Assembly: GCA_029934915.1 (NCBI GenBank)
Contig: JAOZLI010000105.1
Location: forward strand, 1-8,656
Direction of reading: 5' to 3'
From: Desulfocapsa sp.
Lineage (GTDB): Bacteria; Desulfobacterota; Desulfobulbia; Desulfobulbales; Desulfocapsaceae
Length of the DNA: 8,656 bases
Part shown: in pieces, positions 1 to 7,473 of the stretch
Numbering within the stretch: position 1 is the first letter of the stretch
Layout: every line of letters starts with the position of its first letter
Program-made: the position numbers and the translations under genes
Notes under the pieces: model-generated
Told to the model about the DNA's origin: nothing
Databases searched by the model: none
What the model saw: only the letters and a program-made list of their open reading frames with translations

Positions 1-2
1 AA

Positions 3-629
3 CCCAGTGGTGCAAAAGTTACCCATGAGGAAGTGTGCAAACACGCATCAAGCACTTTGAGCGGCTTGTTTAGCCTTGGCGGCAACAACGATGTGGCCAT
101 GATAGAAGAGCTCGTTGATTTTGATCCTGTTTTTGACGGCTTTTCCTATCAGGGAGTACCGGATATCAGGATTATTCTCTATAAGGGCTACCCGGTCATG
201 GCCATGACCAGACTCTCTACTAAAGATTCCGACGGCAAGGCAAATCTGCACCAGGGAGCAGTAGGACTTGGTATTGATATTAAAACAGGAAAAGCCCTGA
301 AAGCAATTATGCATGGCAAACCCATCACACTCCATCCTGATACCGGAAAAGAGTTTAGTAATTTTCATGTTCCGGAATGGAAAGACTTTCTCGAACTTGC
401 CAGTCGCTGTTATGAGATTACAGATCTTGGCTATCTTGGAGCAGATATTGTACTCGATGCCAAAAAAGGACCACTTGTCCTTGAGCTCAATGCCCGTCCA
501 GGTCTTGCCATACAAATGGCGAATGGTGTGGGAATGCAAACACGGTTTAATGCAGTAGATCCTGAAATCAGGAAAAAGCGTAGCCCTGAAGATCGTGTGG
601 CTTTTTCACAGCAGCACTTTGGAATGTAA
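3..629 (+). CDS. Alpha-L-glutamate ligase-like ATP-grasp protein (5' truncated by window)
   Basis: This is the C-terminal part of an ATP-grasp enzyme. The frame is open from the first full codon at position 3, so the real start lies upstream and the GTG at 33 is internal. About 208 residues are present; from memory, full-length members have a little over 300. The clearest motif is LVLELNARPGL, whose ELNARPG begins near base 483 and matches the conserved Glu/Asn metal-ATP ligands at the end of the ATP-grasp fold. DIRIILYKGYPVMAMTR is the typical lid/substrate segment, and a glycine-rich LHQGAVGLGID stretch follows. The family is annotated as RimK-related ligase (TIGR02291) or 'sugar-transfer associated ATP-grasp'. 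It should form an amide or similar bond using ATP, but its substrate is not established. It ends 3 bases before the potassium channel gene, so the two are probably co-transcribed. The family call is firm; the reaction is not. Confidence 0.88.
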   Translation, partial: PSGAKVTHEEVCKHASSTLSGLFSLGGNNDVAMIEELVDFDPVFDGFSYQGVPDIRIILYKGYPVMAMTRLSTKDSDGKANLHQGAVGLGIDIKTGKALKAIMHGKPITLHPDTGKEFSNFHVPEWKDFLELASRCYEITDLGYLGADIVLDAKKGPLVLELNARPGLAIQMANGVGMQTRFNAVDPEIRKKRSPEDRVAFSQQHFGM

Positions 630-632
630 AGC

Positions 633-2324
633 ATGAAACAACTCGTTAGTCAGGTACTTTTTTTTGTACGTAACCAAAAGGCACAGAAGAGTGGGAACCT
701 TCTGGCTCGTTTTCTTGTTATCCTTTTCGTTACGATTATAACCTATAGTATTGTTTTTCATCTTCTTATGGTCTATGAGGACAGAGATTTCAGTTGGGTT
801 ACCGGCTTGTACTGGACACTGACGGTGATGTCCACTCTGGGTTTTGGAGATATAACCTTCACCTCAGACGTAGGCCTTATTTTTACCCTGCTGGTTCTTC
901 TTTCGGGAGTTATTCTCCTGCTGATTTTACTTCCTTTTACCTTTATTCAGTTCTTTTACACCCCCTGGCTGGAAGCACAAAAACAGGCTAGAACTCCTCA
1001 TTCTCTTCCACAGACCATCCGTGGTCACGTTATTTTGACGAACTTTGATTCGCTCACTCGTAACCTTGTAAAAAAGCTCAAGCAATACAATTATACATAC
1101 GTCTTTATTATTGGTGATCAGCAGCTGGCACTTGAATTGTATGATGCCAATTATAAAGTTGTTGTAGGAAAAATAGACAACCCCGAAACCTATCGAAAGG
1201 TGCAGGTACAACAGGCAGCACTGGTGGTGACAACGGCCGATGATCTGATCAATACCAATGTCGCTTTTACGGTCCGCTCAGTTTCTAACACAACACCCAT
1301 TGTCTGTAGTGTCGATACTGTACATTCTCTGGATATTCTCAATTTTTCCAAAAATATACATGCTTTTCAATTTATGAAACGGTTGGGAATCAGCCTTGCT
1401 GCAAGAACAATTGGCATTGCCGAACCAAATATCATTCACCGCTACAATGAGTTGTTGATTGCGGAATTCCCGGTGCATGATACGATTCTGGCTGGTAAAA
1501 GTCTGGCCCAAGCGCATCTTCGGAAAAAACTTGGAATATCCGTTATTGCTTTCCATAAAAGAGGTGAACTTTTCCCACCTGATGCTGATGAGATACTGTC
1601 TCCATCCACTATCTTGATATTGTCCGGGACTGAAAAGGAAATGAAACTGATTGGACGGCAGTTGGCAGAAAGTTGCACATATCCACCTCCCAACCCTGCT
1701 GTTCTCATCCTTGGCGGGGGACGGGTTGGTCAGGCAGCGGCTGATTTTTTGACGCAGAACAGTATCACTTGCAAGGTTATAGAAAAACGAGAGCGCATTG
1801 CCAATCAGCAGAAAAACGTTACCATTGGAGATGCCGCCAGCATAGAAATCCTTAAAGATGCAGGCATTGAACAGGCACAGTCGGTGATTATTACTACCCA
1901 TAATGATGCCATGAACATCTATCTCACCTTTTATTGCCGGCAACTGCGTCCTGATATTCAGATTATATCTCGTGCCTCTGAAGAATTCACTGCTCCCAAG
2001 TTATATCTGGCAGGCGCAGACCAGGTGGGGTCTTTTGATGTCAGGGCCACAGCTTCCATTATGGATCTCCTGCTCCCTTTTGAAGAATCAATTTTCTCTA
2101 CTGATCGCACTATCTTTTTTGTGCCAATCCCAGCAGATCTTAAAGGGAAACCTCTGATTGAAAGTAAAATTAATAAGAAAACCGGATGTGTTATTCTTGC
2201 CATCAAGGATGGGGAGCATTGTCAGCCAAATCCCGATCCAACGGGCCCGCTTCCTCAAACAGGAGAACTGGTTGTGTATGGCTCTTTGGAGATGGAAAAG
2301 GTGTTCAGGAAAGAATATATGTGA
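633..2324 (+). CDS. Two-TM potassium channel with tandem RCK domains (GsuK-like)
   Basis: This is an inner-membrane, ligand-gated K+ channel subunit of 563 residues. TM1 lies near residues 24-48. A pore helix leads into the selectivity filter S67-TLGFGD (68-73), and TM2 spans about 81-108. The cytoplasmic part then has RCK1 (TrkA-N near 130-260, TrkA-C near 273-345) and RCK2 (TrkA-N near 356-475, TrkA-C near 490-560). RCK2 carries an intact Rossmann glycine motif, LGGGRVG (G361-G366), with an acidic E384 at the end of the second strand, which suits NAD or adenine nucleotide binding. The matching place in RCK1 reads HVILTNFDSLT and has no glycines. Length and layout match GsuK of Geobacter sulfurreducens, a channel with two RCK domains per chain. 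The start is the ATG at 633, 3 bases after the ligase stop, with GGA at 621-623 as a weak ribosome site. The likely role is K+ flux tied to nucleotide or ion state; the actual ligands are inferred. Confidence 0.93.
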   Translation: MKQLVSQVLFFVRNQKAQKSGNLLARFLVILFVTIITYSIVFHLLMVYEDRDFSWVTGLYWTLTVMSTLGFGDITFTSDVGLIFTLLVLLSGVILLLILLPFTFIQFFYTPWLEAQKQARTPHSLPQTIRGHVILTNFDSLTRNLVKKLKQYNYTYVFIIGDQQLALELYDANYKVVVGKIDNPETYRKVQVQQAALVVTTADDLINTNVAFTVRSVSNTTPIVCSVDTVHSLDILNFSKNIHAFQFMKRLGISLAARTIGIAEPNIIHRYNELLIAEFPVHDTILAGKSLAQAHLRKKLGISVIAFHKRGELFPPDADEILSPSTILILSGTEKEMKLIGRQLAESCTYPPPNPAVLILGGGRVGQAAADFLTQNSITCKVIEKRERIANQQKNVTIGDAASIEILKDAGIEQAQSVIITTHNDAMNIYLTFYCRQLRPDIQIISRASEEFTAPKLYLAGADQVGSFDVRATASIMDLLLPFEESIFSTDRTIFFVPIPADLKGKPLIESKINKKTGCVILAIKDGEHCQPNPDPTGPLPQTGELVVYGSLEMEKVFRKEYM

Positions 2325-2409
2325 AAGACTATCTGATAGCAGAGTGAATTAAGATAGTTACAGCGACATTTTTTAAATTCAAATTCAAATTCAACAGGAT
2401 AATCAAATT
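2325..2409 (+). promoter_or_regulatory. Intergenic spacer, probable operon boundary
   Basis: This 85-base gap is by far the longest in the window; all others are 1-21 bases apart from the broken gene. It is AT-rich in its second half, with a T run at 2369-2374 followed by the AAATTC repeat. It ends with AGGA (2396-2399), spaced 10 bases from the ATG at 2410. A weak inverted repeat, ACTATCT (2328-2334) with AGATAGT (2352-2358), lies just after the channel stop. I cannot identify convincing -35 and -10 boxes, so a promoter for the downstream operon is inferred from spacing and AT content only. Confidence 0.4.
2375..2392 (+). repeat. Three perfect tandem copies of AAATTC
   Basis: AAATTC occurs three times head to tail with no mismatch, immediately before the ribosome binding site of the AI-2E family gene. 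Short tandem repeats between a promoter and a start codon can change copy number by slippage and alter expression. With only three hexamer copies that is speculative here, and the repeat may simply be AT-rich leader sequence. Confidence 0.75.
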
Positions 2410-3480
2410 ATGGATGATCTGAAAGAGAAACTAGTAACAAAAAACGCCATTGAGATAGTTATAAAAATCTCCATTCTTGGAGTGCTGGTTATATGGACCT
2501 TTCTTTTGATAAAACCATTTATGATTCCTGTGATCTGGGGAATAATCCTGGCCGTTGCCATGGAACCCTTTATCAGCAAAATTGCAAAGATGCTCGGGGG
2601 ACGTCGCTCACTTGCTGCAACGTTATTTGTTCTTACAATTGTTGCCGCACTTATTATTCCATCAGTTTTGCTGGTAATGCAATCCATCGATTCTGTACAG
2701 CTAATTTCAGAACGAATGCAGGATAAGACGTTTGTTGTTCCTCCACCCCCAGCAACGGTAGCTGAATGGCCGATGATCGGAAATTCTGTTCATCAGGCCT
2801 GGCAACTCGCTTCCACAAACCTGGAAGCTGCCTTGAAACAATTCGCCCCCCAGCTGAAAGCCCTTGCCAGCAAGCTCCTCGGTTCTGTTGGAGGTGGAAT
2901 ATCCGGGGTTTTTATGGGTATTGTTTCAACCTGTATTGCCGGTGTTTTCCTGGCTAAGGCTAAAGGGAGTTCAGCTGTAGCCGAAAAGATTATAACCCGT
3001 TTTGCAGGAGAGAAGGGGACAGAAATTACTGTACTTGCTACAGCTACTATTCGCGGCGTGATGACTGGAGTTGTTGGGGTCGCAGTCATTCAGGCAGTTC
3101 TTTCGGCCATTGGTATGGTTGTTGCCGGAGTTCCTGCTTCTGGCCTTTGGGCTGCACTGGTGCTCGTCTGTGCGGTGAGTCAGTTACCTCCAATTCTTAT
3201 CCTTGGACCCGTTGCAGCATATGTCTTTTCTGCTGCTGATACCACAACCGCTGTGATTTTTCTTGTCTGGTCTCTATTTGTCAGTGCCAGTGATGGCTTC
3301 TTAAAACCCATGCTTATGGGGCGTGGCGTCGATATCCCCATGTTGGTTATTCTTATTGGTGCATTGGGTGGCATGATGCTTTTTGGTATTATCGGCCTCT
3401 TTGTCGGCGCCGTTGTACTCGCCATCATGTATACCTTATTTATGGCATGGATCGATGAAATTGAACTGGTAAATGAATAA
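2410..3480 (+). CDS. AI-2E transporter / PerM-family inner-membrane protein
   Basis: This 356-residue polytopic protein belongs to the AI-2E transporter family (formerly UPF0118), which includes YdiK, PerM and TqsA of E. coli. Members are implicated in export of small molecules or ions, and the substrate here is unknown. Hydrophobic segments lie near residues 17-35, 37-53, 68-90, 160-183, 210-240, 245-275, 280-295 and 308-348. The family's characteristic C-terminal block is clear: DGFLKPMLMGRGVDIP (295-310), then a glycine-rich ALGGMMLFGIIGLFVG helix pair. The loop near 91-160, with a proline run at 111-114, is the expected soluble segment between the early and late helices. Length is normal for the family, near that of YdiK. 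The start is supported by AGGA at 2396-2399. It is the first gene of the efflux operon and lies 21 bases before the outer-membrane channel gene. YdiK-like is the closest match I recognise, but orthology is not certain. Confidence 0.9.
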   Translation: MDDLKEKLVTKNAIEIVIKISILGVLVIWTFLLIKPFMIPVIWGIILAVAMEPFISKIAKMLGGRRSLAATLFVLTIVAALIIPSVLLVMQSIDSVQLISERMQDKTFVVPPPPATVAEWPMIGNSVHQAWQLASTNLEAALKQFAPQLKALASKLLGSVGGGISGVFMGIVSTCIAGVFLAKAKGSSAVAEKIITRFAGEKGTEITVLATATIRGVMTGVVGVAVIQAVLSAIGMVVAGVPASGLWAALVLVCAVSQLPPILILGPVAAYVFSAADTTTAVIFLVWSLFVSASDGFLKPMLMGRGVDIPMLVILIGALGGMMLFGIIGLFVGAVVLAIMYTLFMAWIDEIELVNE

Positions 3481-3501
3481 TTTAAGATAGAGTACCTTCG
3501 T

Positions 3502-5019
3502 ATGAAATTTTCAAAAATGTATTTTTCCGGCGTGCTTGTTGTCTCAGCAATATCCTTTAATGCTTGCACCATGCTGGGCCCTGATTTTCAAGCTCCGCAA
3601 ACGGAAATCCCTGCCAGCTGGAGTGAAAGTGAAAACTTTAAAAAGCTGTCAAAAGAGGAAAACATTGCATGGTGGAAACTGTTTAATGATCCGACCCTTG
3701 ATTCATTAATAGAGACAGCCTATGCACAGAATCTATCCCTGCGTAGTGCAGGGTTACGCATTATGGAATCTCGCGCCTTTCTTGGTCTGGTTAAAGGAAA
3801 TATGTACCCCCAGTCTCAAAATATGAACGGCGATATTATGACCATCGGCACCACAGGTCCTGCTGCAGATCGCTATTACAATGCAGCGGCCATCGGCTTT
3901 GATGTTGGATGGGAGATCGATTTCTGGGGAAAATTCAGTCGATCCATAGAGTCTGCCGATGCCAGTTTGTATGCCTCCATTGCCGATTACGACGATGTCC
4001 TGGTCAGTCTCACTGCAGAAGTAGCTCGCAGCTATACTTCCATTCGAACCCTTGAAGAACGGATTCGTCTGGCGAAGAAAAACAGTAAACTCCAGCAGGA
4101 TGGCCTCCAGCTGGTTAAGCACCAGTTTGCAGCGGGCACCGTAACCGAGCTTGATGTGCAGCAGGCCAAAACCCTGCTCAGTACCACCCTTGCCACCATC
4201 CCCAGCCTGCAAAGTGTGTTACAGCAAAGTCGTAATGGTCTGGCTATTCTGCTTGGCGTATTTCCTGGAGACCTTCATAACTATTTGAGTGGTGAAGGAA
4301 CAATACCTGCTGCAGAAACAGAGATAGCCATGGGTATCCCTGCAGATTTACTTAGAAGACGTCCGGATATTCGCAAGGCTGAAATGCAGACGGCGGCCCA
4401 GAGTGCGCAGGTGGGTGTGGCACTGGCTGAACTCTATCCAAGTTTTACACTTTTCGGATCTCTTGGCTGGAGTGCCACTGATATCGGTGGAAACAGCCTT
4501 GGAGATATATTCGATTCAAATAGTTTCAGCTATTCCTTTGGCCCGGCCTTTAAGTGGAATATCCTGAACTATGGTCGGATAAAAAACCAGGTTCGTATTC
4601 AGGATGCCAGGCTTGAACAGCTGATCACCGGATATCAAAATACGGTACTTTCTGCTGCCCGGGAAGTGGAAGATAATATGACTGCCATGGTTTATGCCCA
4701 AAGAGAAGCGAAGTATCTTTTGGAAGGAGTGCAAAGTTCTAAAAGATCCGTTGAGCTCTCCATGCTCCAATATGAAGAAGGGTTCGCCGATTATCAACGA
4801 GTCCTTGATTCGACCAGGGCCTTGACTCAGAAACAGGATCAATATGCCCAGCTGCAGGGCGCTATAGCAACTGATTTTATCAGTTTATATAAAGCACTTG
4901 GTGGCGGGTGGCAGATTCGCATAGGAAAGGATTTTATTCCACAGGATGTGAAAGAGAAGATGGAAGAGCGCACGGATTGGGGGCATTTGCTGACGAATCC
5001 CACTCCTGATGATCAATAG
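3502..5019 (+). CDS. NodT/OprM-type outer-membrane efflux lipoprotein
   Basis: This 505-residue TolC-fold channel would form the outer-membrane exit duct of a tripartite exporter. The N-terminus is a lipoprotein signal with the cleavage site before Cys22 (FNAC, with Phe rather than the usual Leu at -3). Thr follows the Cys, so there is no Asp inner-membrane retention signal. Next comes the family hallmark GPDFQAP (26-32) and WWKLFNDPTLDSLIETA (57-73). The second structural repeat has the very conserved GIPADLLRRRPDIRKAE (278-294). Both outer-membrane-factor repeats are present, with long Ala/Gln/Leu-rich helices. After the usual terminal ALGGGW there is a charged tail of about 35 residues. 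The start at 3502 gives a proper signal peptide, although its ribosome site is weak. The adaptor (5300) and the DUF2955 membrane protein (6422) downstream are the probable partners. The family call is strong; the transported compound is unknown. Confidence 0.94.
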   Translation: MKFSKMYFSGVLVVSAISFNACTMLGPDFQAPQTEIPASWSESENFKKLSKEENIAWWKLFNDPTLDSLIETAYAQNLSLRSAGLRIMESRAFLGLVKGNMYPQSQNMNGDIMTIGTTGPAADRYYNAAAIGFDVGWEIDFWGKFSRSIESADASLYASIADYDDVLVSLTAEVARSYTSIRTLEERIRLAKKNSKLQQDGLQLVKHQFAAGTVTELDVQQAKTLLSTTLATIPSLQSVLQQSRNGLAILLGVFPGDLHNYLSGEGTIPAAETEIAMGIPADLLRRRPDIRKAEMQTAAQSAQVGVALAELYPSFTLFGSLGWSATDIGGNSLGDIFDSNSFSYSFGPAFKWNILNYGRIKNQVRIQDARLEQLITGYQNTVLSAAREVEDNMTAMVYAQREAKYLLEGVQSSKRSVELSMLQYEEGFADYQRVLDSTRALTQKQDQYAQLQGAIATDFISLYKALGGGWQIRIGKDFIPQDVKEKMEERTDWGHLLTNPTPDDQ

Positions 5020-5020
5020 A

Positions 5021-5282
5021 ATGGCAACTGACAAAACAAAGCGTGCCATTGAAGGGAATGGGTTCAGAAATCTTCTTTTTTTCCTGCTCCTGTATATTGT
5101 GGGCAGTCCTTGTCTTGAGCCGTATGCCTCGCTGGCAATTTTTGCTCATCTCTCTTTGTCAAATGGAGGCAATAGTCGGACAATTTTATACAGCTGTTGT
5201 TGTCGCATGGTTTGTTGGCATGCATGTCTCCAACAGCCACGATACGGATATAGCTGAAATGAAGAGTTCGCTCAAAAAATAA
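5021..5282 (+). pseudogene. Remnant of a two-TM ion channel gene, internal deletion plus frame change
   Basis: The segment begins with an ATG one base after the lipoprotein stop and reads MATDKTKRAIEG, then a hydrophobic helix (FRNLLFFLLLYIVGS) and a second one starting LEPYASLAIFAHLSLS. In that frame (codons starting at 5021) similarity to a membrane protein ends near 5160, and the frame stops near 5257. In another frame, from about 5151 to the TAA at 5280-5282, the sequence reads SLCQMEAIVGQFYTAVVV and then AWFVGMHVS. This closely resembles the inner helix that follows the selectivity filter in small bacterial Kch-type channels (typically SLAMLEAIVGQLYLAVLIARLVGL, from memory). The pore helix, the TVGYGD-type filter and the helices normally between these parts are absent. 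The simplest reading is an internal deletion of a few hundred bases that also shifted frame, with the join at about 5145-5162. A stretch starting at the GTG at 5043 is open to 5282 but its first part is out of the natural frame. An alternative is an authentic small protein with a frameshift. Confidence 0.68.
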
Positions 5283-5299
5283 TTTAGGATCTGGAAACA

Positions 5300-6415
5300 A
5301 TGGCTGAAGACAACACTACAGAAAAAGAAAATGATGTGACTGAAGAGAAGAAAAAACGGGATCCGGTAAAATTATGGACAGGCGCTATCCTGGCCCTCTG
5401 TGTCGTAATGTTTGTCCTGCATCTGCTGAGTGACAAGTATACGCCATATACCAGCAATGGACGTGTTGAAGCATTTATTGTTCCCATAGCTCCACAGGTA
5501 TCAGGAACTTTAGTAAGTGTCTATGCCACCAATAATCAATTCGTCAGCGATCAGCAAAATCTTGCCATTGTCGATCCGGCTAAATATGAGCTTGCGGTTC
5601 GGAGGGCTCAGGCGGATCTGCAGCAGGCCAGTCAGACATCCTCTGCAGATATGAGTAGTGTGAGCACCGCTCAGGCCAAAGTCACCGAAGCTGAGGCTAA
5701 TTTACGTAATGCCGAAATTAAGGGACAGCGTATCATCAAACTTTCTAAACAGGGAGCTGCGTCAGTCTCCCGTGCCGATGATGCCAGGTCATCCATTGAA
5801 GCCAATAAGGCACGACTTGCGAGCGCCCGATCTGAACTTGAAAAAGCGAAGAGTAGTCTCGGGGCCACCGGACAGGATAATGCACGGATTCGTTCAGCTC
5901 TCTCAGCCCTAGAAACGGCGCAGCTGGATTTGCACAATACCACCGTCAGGGCACCATCAGAAGGTGTTATTACCAATCTCACTGTGGATATCGGACATTA
6001 TGCTGCGGCAGGGATGCCCATCATGACCTTTATCTCCACAAAAGATATATGGGTGCAGGCGGATATGCGGGAAAACAGTCTGCGCAATATAAAGCAGGGT
6101 GATGCTGTGGAGATGGTGCTCGATTCTGCTCCTGGGCAAATTTTTCCTGGTGAGGTGATGAGTGTGGGCTATGGAGTATCTGATAACAGCAGCAGTGCCA
6201 TGGGAACGTTAAACACAGTACAGACTTCCACCGGCTGGCTGCGCCAGGCACAGCATTTTCCTGTTCTTATCCGTTTTAGTGATGAGAGTGCCAAGGGATT
6301 CAAGCGTGCAGGAGGTCAGGTGAATGCCATTATCTACACTGGGGACCGCCCTCTATTGAACACACTGGGCAGACTCTGGATACGTATTATTAGCTTTCTT
6401 TCACATATTTACTAA
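5300..6415 (+). CDS. HlyD/EmrA-family membrane fusion protein (periplasmic adaptor)
   Basis: This 371-residue adaptor links an inner-membrane transporter to an outer-membrane channel. A charged cytoplasmic N-terminus (1-23, rich in Glu and Lys) precedes a single TM helix at 24-43. The first lipoyl half follows, with the typical EAFIVPIAPQVSGTLVSVYATNNQ beginning near residue 57. Residues about 94-210 form an Ala/Gln/Glu-rich alpha-helical coiled-coil hairpin. The second lipoyl half is LHNTTVRAPSEGVITNL (211-227). The beta-barrel part follows, including WVQADMRENSLRNIKQGD (251-268). The architecture is that of EmrA and AaeA, which anchor by a TM helix, rather than of RND adaptors anchored by a lipid. 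The start ATG has AGGA at 5286-5289, 10 bases upstream. It lies 17 bases after the broken channel gene and 6 bases before the DUF2955 gene, its presumed pump partner. Confidence 0.93.
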   Translation: MAEDNTTEKENDVTEEKKKRDPVKLWTGAILALCVVMFVLHLLSDKYTPYTSNGRVEAFIVPIAPQVSGTLVSVYATNNQFVSDQQNLAIVDPAKYELAVRRAQADLQQASQTSSADMSSVSTAQAKVTEAEANLRNAEIKGQRIIKLSKQGAASVSRADDARSSIEANKARLASARSELEKAKSSLGATGQDNARIRSALSALETAQLDLHNTTVRAPSEGVITNLTVDIGHYAAAGMPIMTFISTKDIWVQADMRENSLRNIKQGDAVEMVLDSAPGQIFPGEVMSVGYGVSDNSSSAMGTLNTVQTSTGWLRQAQHFPVLIRFSDESAKGFKRAGGQVNAIIYTGDRPLLNTLGRLWIRIISFLSHIY

Positions 6416-6421
6416 TTTACA

Positions 6422-7468
6422 ATGACACTGCAAACAGTTCATACGCTTCGTCTGGCATTTGGAGTCTGGGCAGCCATTGCTGTTTCCTATGGGATGGCCT
6501 GGCAGCTCTCCTTTATCACACCTCTTTTTGCCACTATTTTTCTTCTGTTTCCGGCGTGGATTGGCTGGAGAATGGCAGTTCAGCTTATTGGCCGGCTTAG
6601 TTTCAGTGTTCTTCTTGGACTACTTATCAGTGAATTTTTACTGGATTTTCCGCTTATTTGTATCATGGTCTATGGCTTACTGTTCTTCTTTATCTATTAC
6701 CACGATACCCCCCTGGCTCCCCCATTTGCTGCAATGTTTATGACCATTGGTATAACCATTGTTCCGATAATGGGTCTTGCGGGATATGGGCTGCCACAAT
6801 TTATTGCCCTGGCTCTTGTGGTGAACTTTGTACTTGGTCTTGTCTTTGCCTGGATTTTTCATAACATAATGCCTAATACACTGGCAAAACAGGTTCCACA
6901 GGCGCAAGCTCCCAAAAAACCAGCCCCACCGGCGATTCCTCCAAGGGAAGAACGGATCAAACAAGCCCTAACTAGTACCATCGTAGCTCTTACAGCCGTT
7001 GTCATTTTCTTTTCCTTCAATCTTATAGCCTACGCCTTTGCGATGATACAAGTATGTTTTATGGTGGGTGCTCCATCTGCCAAAGCCTCTGCCGATGCCT
7101 TAAAGGATACTGCTCTATCCTGTTGTATTGGCGGTCTGGCAATTATTGTTGTTTTCAATTTGCTTGTTGCCGTTCCCACTTTTCCGTTCCTTCTGGCCGT
7201 GACGCTGTTATGTACACTTTTTTTCAGTAAACAGATGTTTGCGGGGACTGCGATGTCAAAGACCTATATTTCTGGATTGACCACGTTCCTCGTTCTTCTT
7301 GGAACCTCCACAACGGTTGAGAAGGTTGCCTCCATTAATTTCTATTTACGTATTGGCCAGATTCTTTTTGCAGGTCTGTTTGCCATAGGCGGTCTTCTTC
7401 TTGTTGGGTATTTGCTCGATCCGGATAGAAGACGAATTCTTTCCCTCTCATTTAAAAGACCCAGGTAA
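6422..7468 (+). CDS. DUF2955 polytopic membrane protein, putative inner-membrane exporter component
   Basis: This 348-residue protein consists almost entirely of membrane helices in two halves. The first half (about 8-150) has roughly five or six helices and starts LRLAFGVWAAIAVSYGMAW. A proline-rich, charged linker at 157-180 (PQAQAPKKPAPPAIPPREER) separates it from the second half (182-332), again with several helices, and a basic C-terminal tail follows. The two-half layout and the position directly after a HlyD adaptor are typical of DUF2955 proteins, which resemble FUSC/aromatic-acid exporters such as AaeB in plan. I recognise the family from overall character and context rather than from a defined catalytic motif. 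The start ATG at 6422 is 6 bases after the adaptor stop, and no Shine-Dalgarno sequence is visible, so translation is probably coupled to the adaptor. Function as the pump of the tripartite system is an inference. Confidence 0.85.
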   Translation: MTLQTVHTLRLAFGVWAAIAVSYGMAWQLSFITPLFATIFLLFPAWIGWRMAVQLIGRLSFSVLLGLLISEFLLDFPLICIMVYGLLFFFIYYHDTPLAPPFAAMFMTIGITIVPIMGLAGYGLPQFIALALVVNFVLGLVFAWIFHNIMPNTLAKQVPQAQAPKKPAPPAIPPREERIKQALTSTIVALTAVVIFFSFNLIAYAFAMIQVCFMVGAPSAKASADALKDTALSCCIGGLAIIVVFNLLVAVPTFPFLLAVTLLCTLFFSKQMFAGTAMSKTYISGLTTFLVLLGTSTTVEKVASINFYLRIGQILFAGLFAIGGLLLVGYLLDPDRRRILSLSFKRPR

Positions 7469-7473
7469 GTATT

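Noticed and set aside
33..35. GTG as the start of the ligase gene
   Set aside because: The same frame is open to the window edge, no ribosome site precedes it, and the protein would lack a large part of the ATP-grasp fold, so it is internal.
48..539. Long open frame on the minus strand inside the ligase gene
   Set aside because: It lies opposite a gene with clear ATP-grasp motifs, and its translation shows no recognisable domain.
1278..1943. 221-codon minus-strand frame inside the K+ channel gene
   Set aside because: It is antisense to well-conserved RCK domains and resembles no known protein; a coding shadow.
2328..2358. Inverted repeat ACTATCT / AGATAGT after the K+ channel stop, with a T run about 10 bases further on, considered as a Rho-independent terminator
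   Set aside because: The stem is only 7 AT-rich pairs with a 17-base loop, and the T run does not follow it directly. Too weak to call a terminator.
2358..2386. TTACAG followed about 17 bases later by AAATTC as a sigma-70 promoter for the efflux operon
   Set aside because: Neither box matches the consensus well enough. I keep only the general statement that this spacer may hold a promoter.
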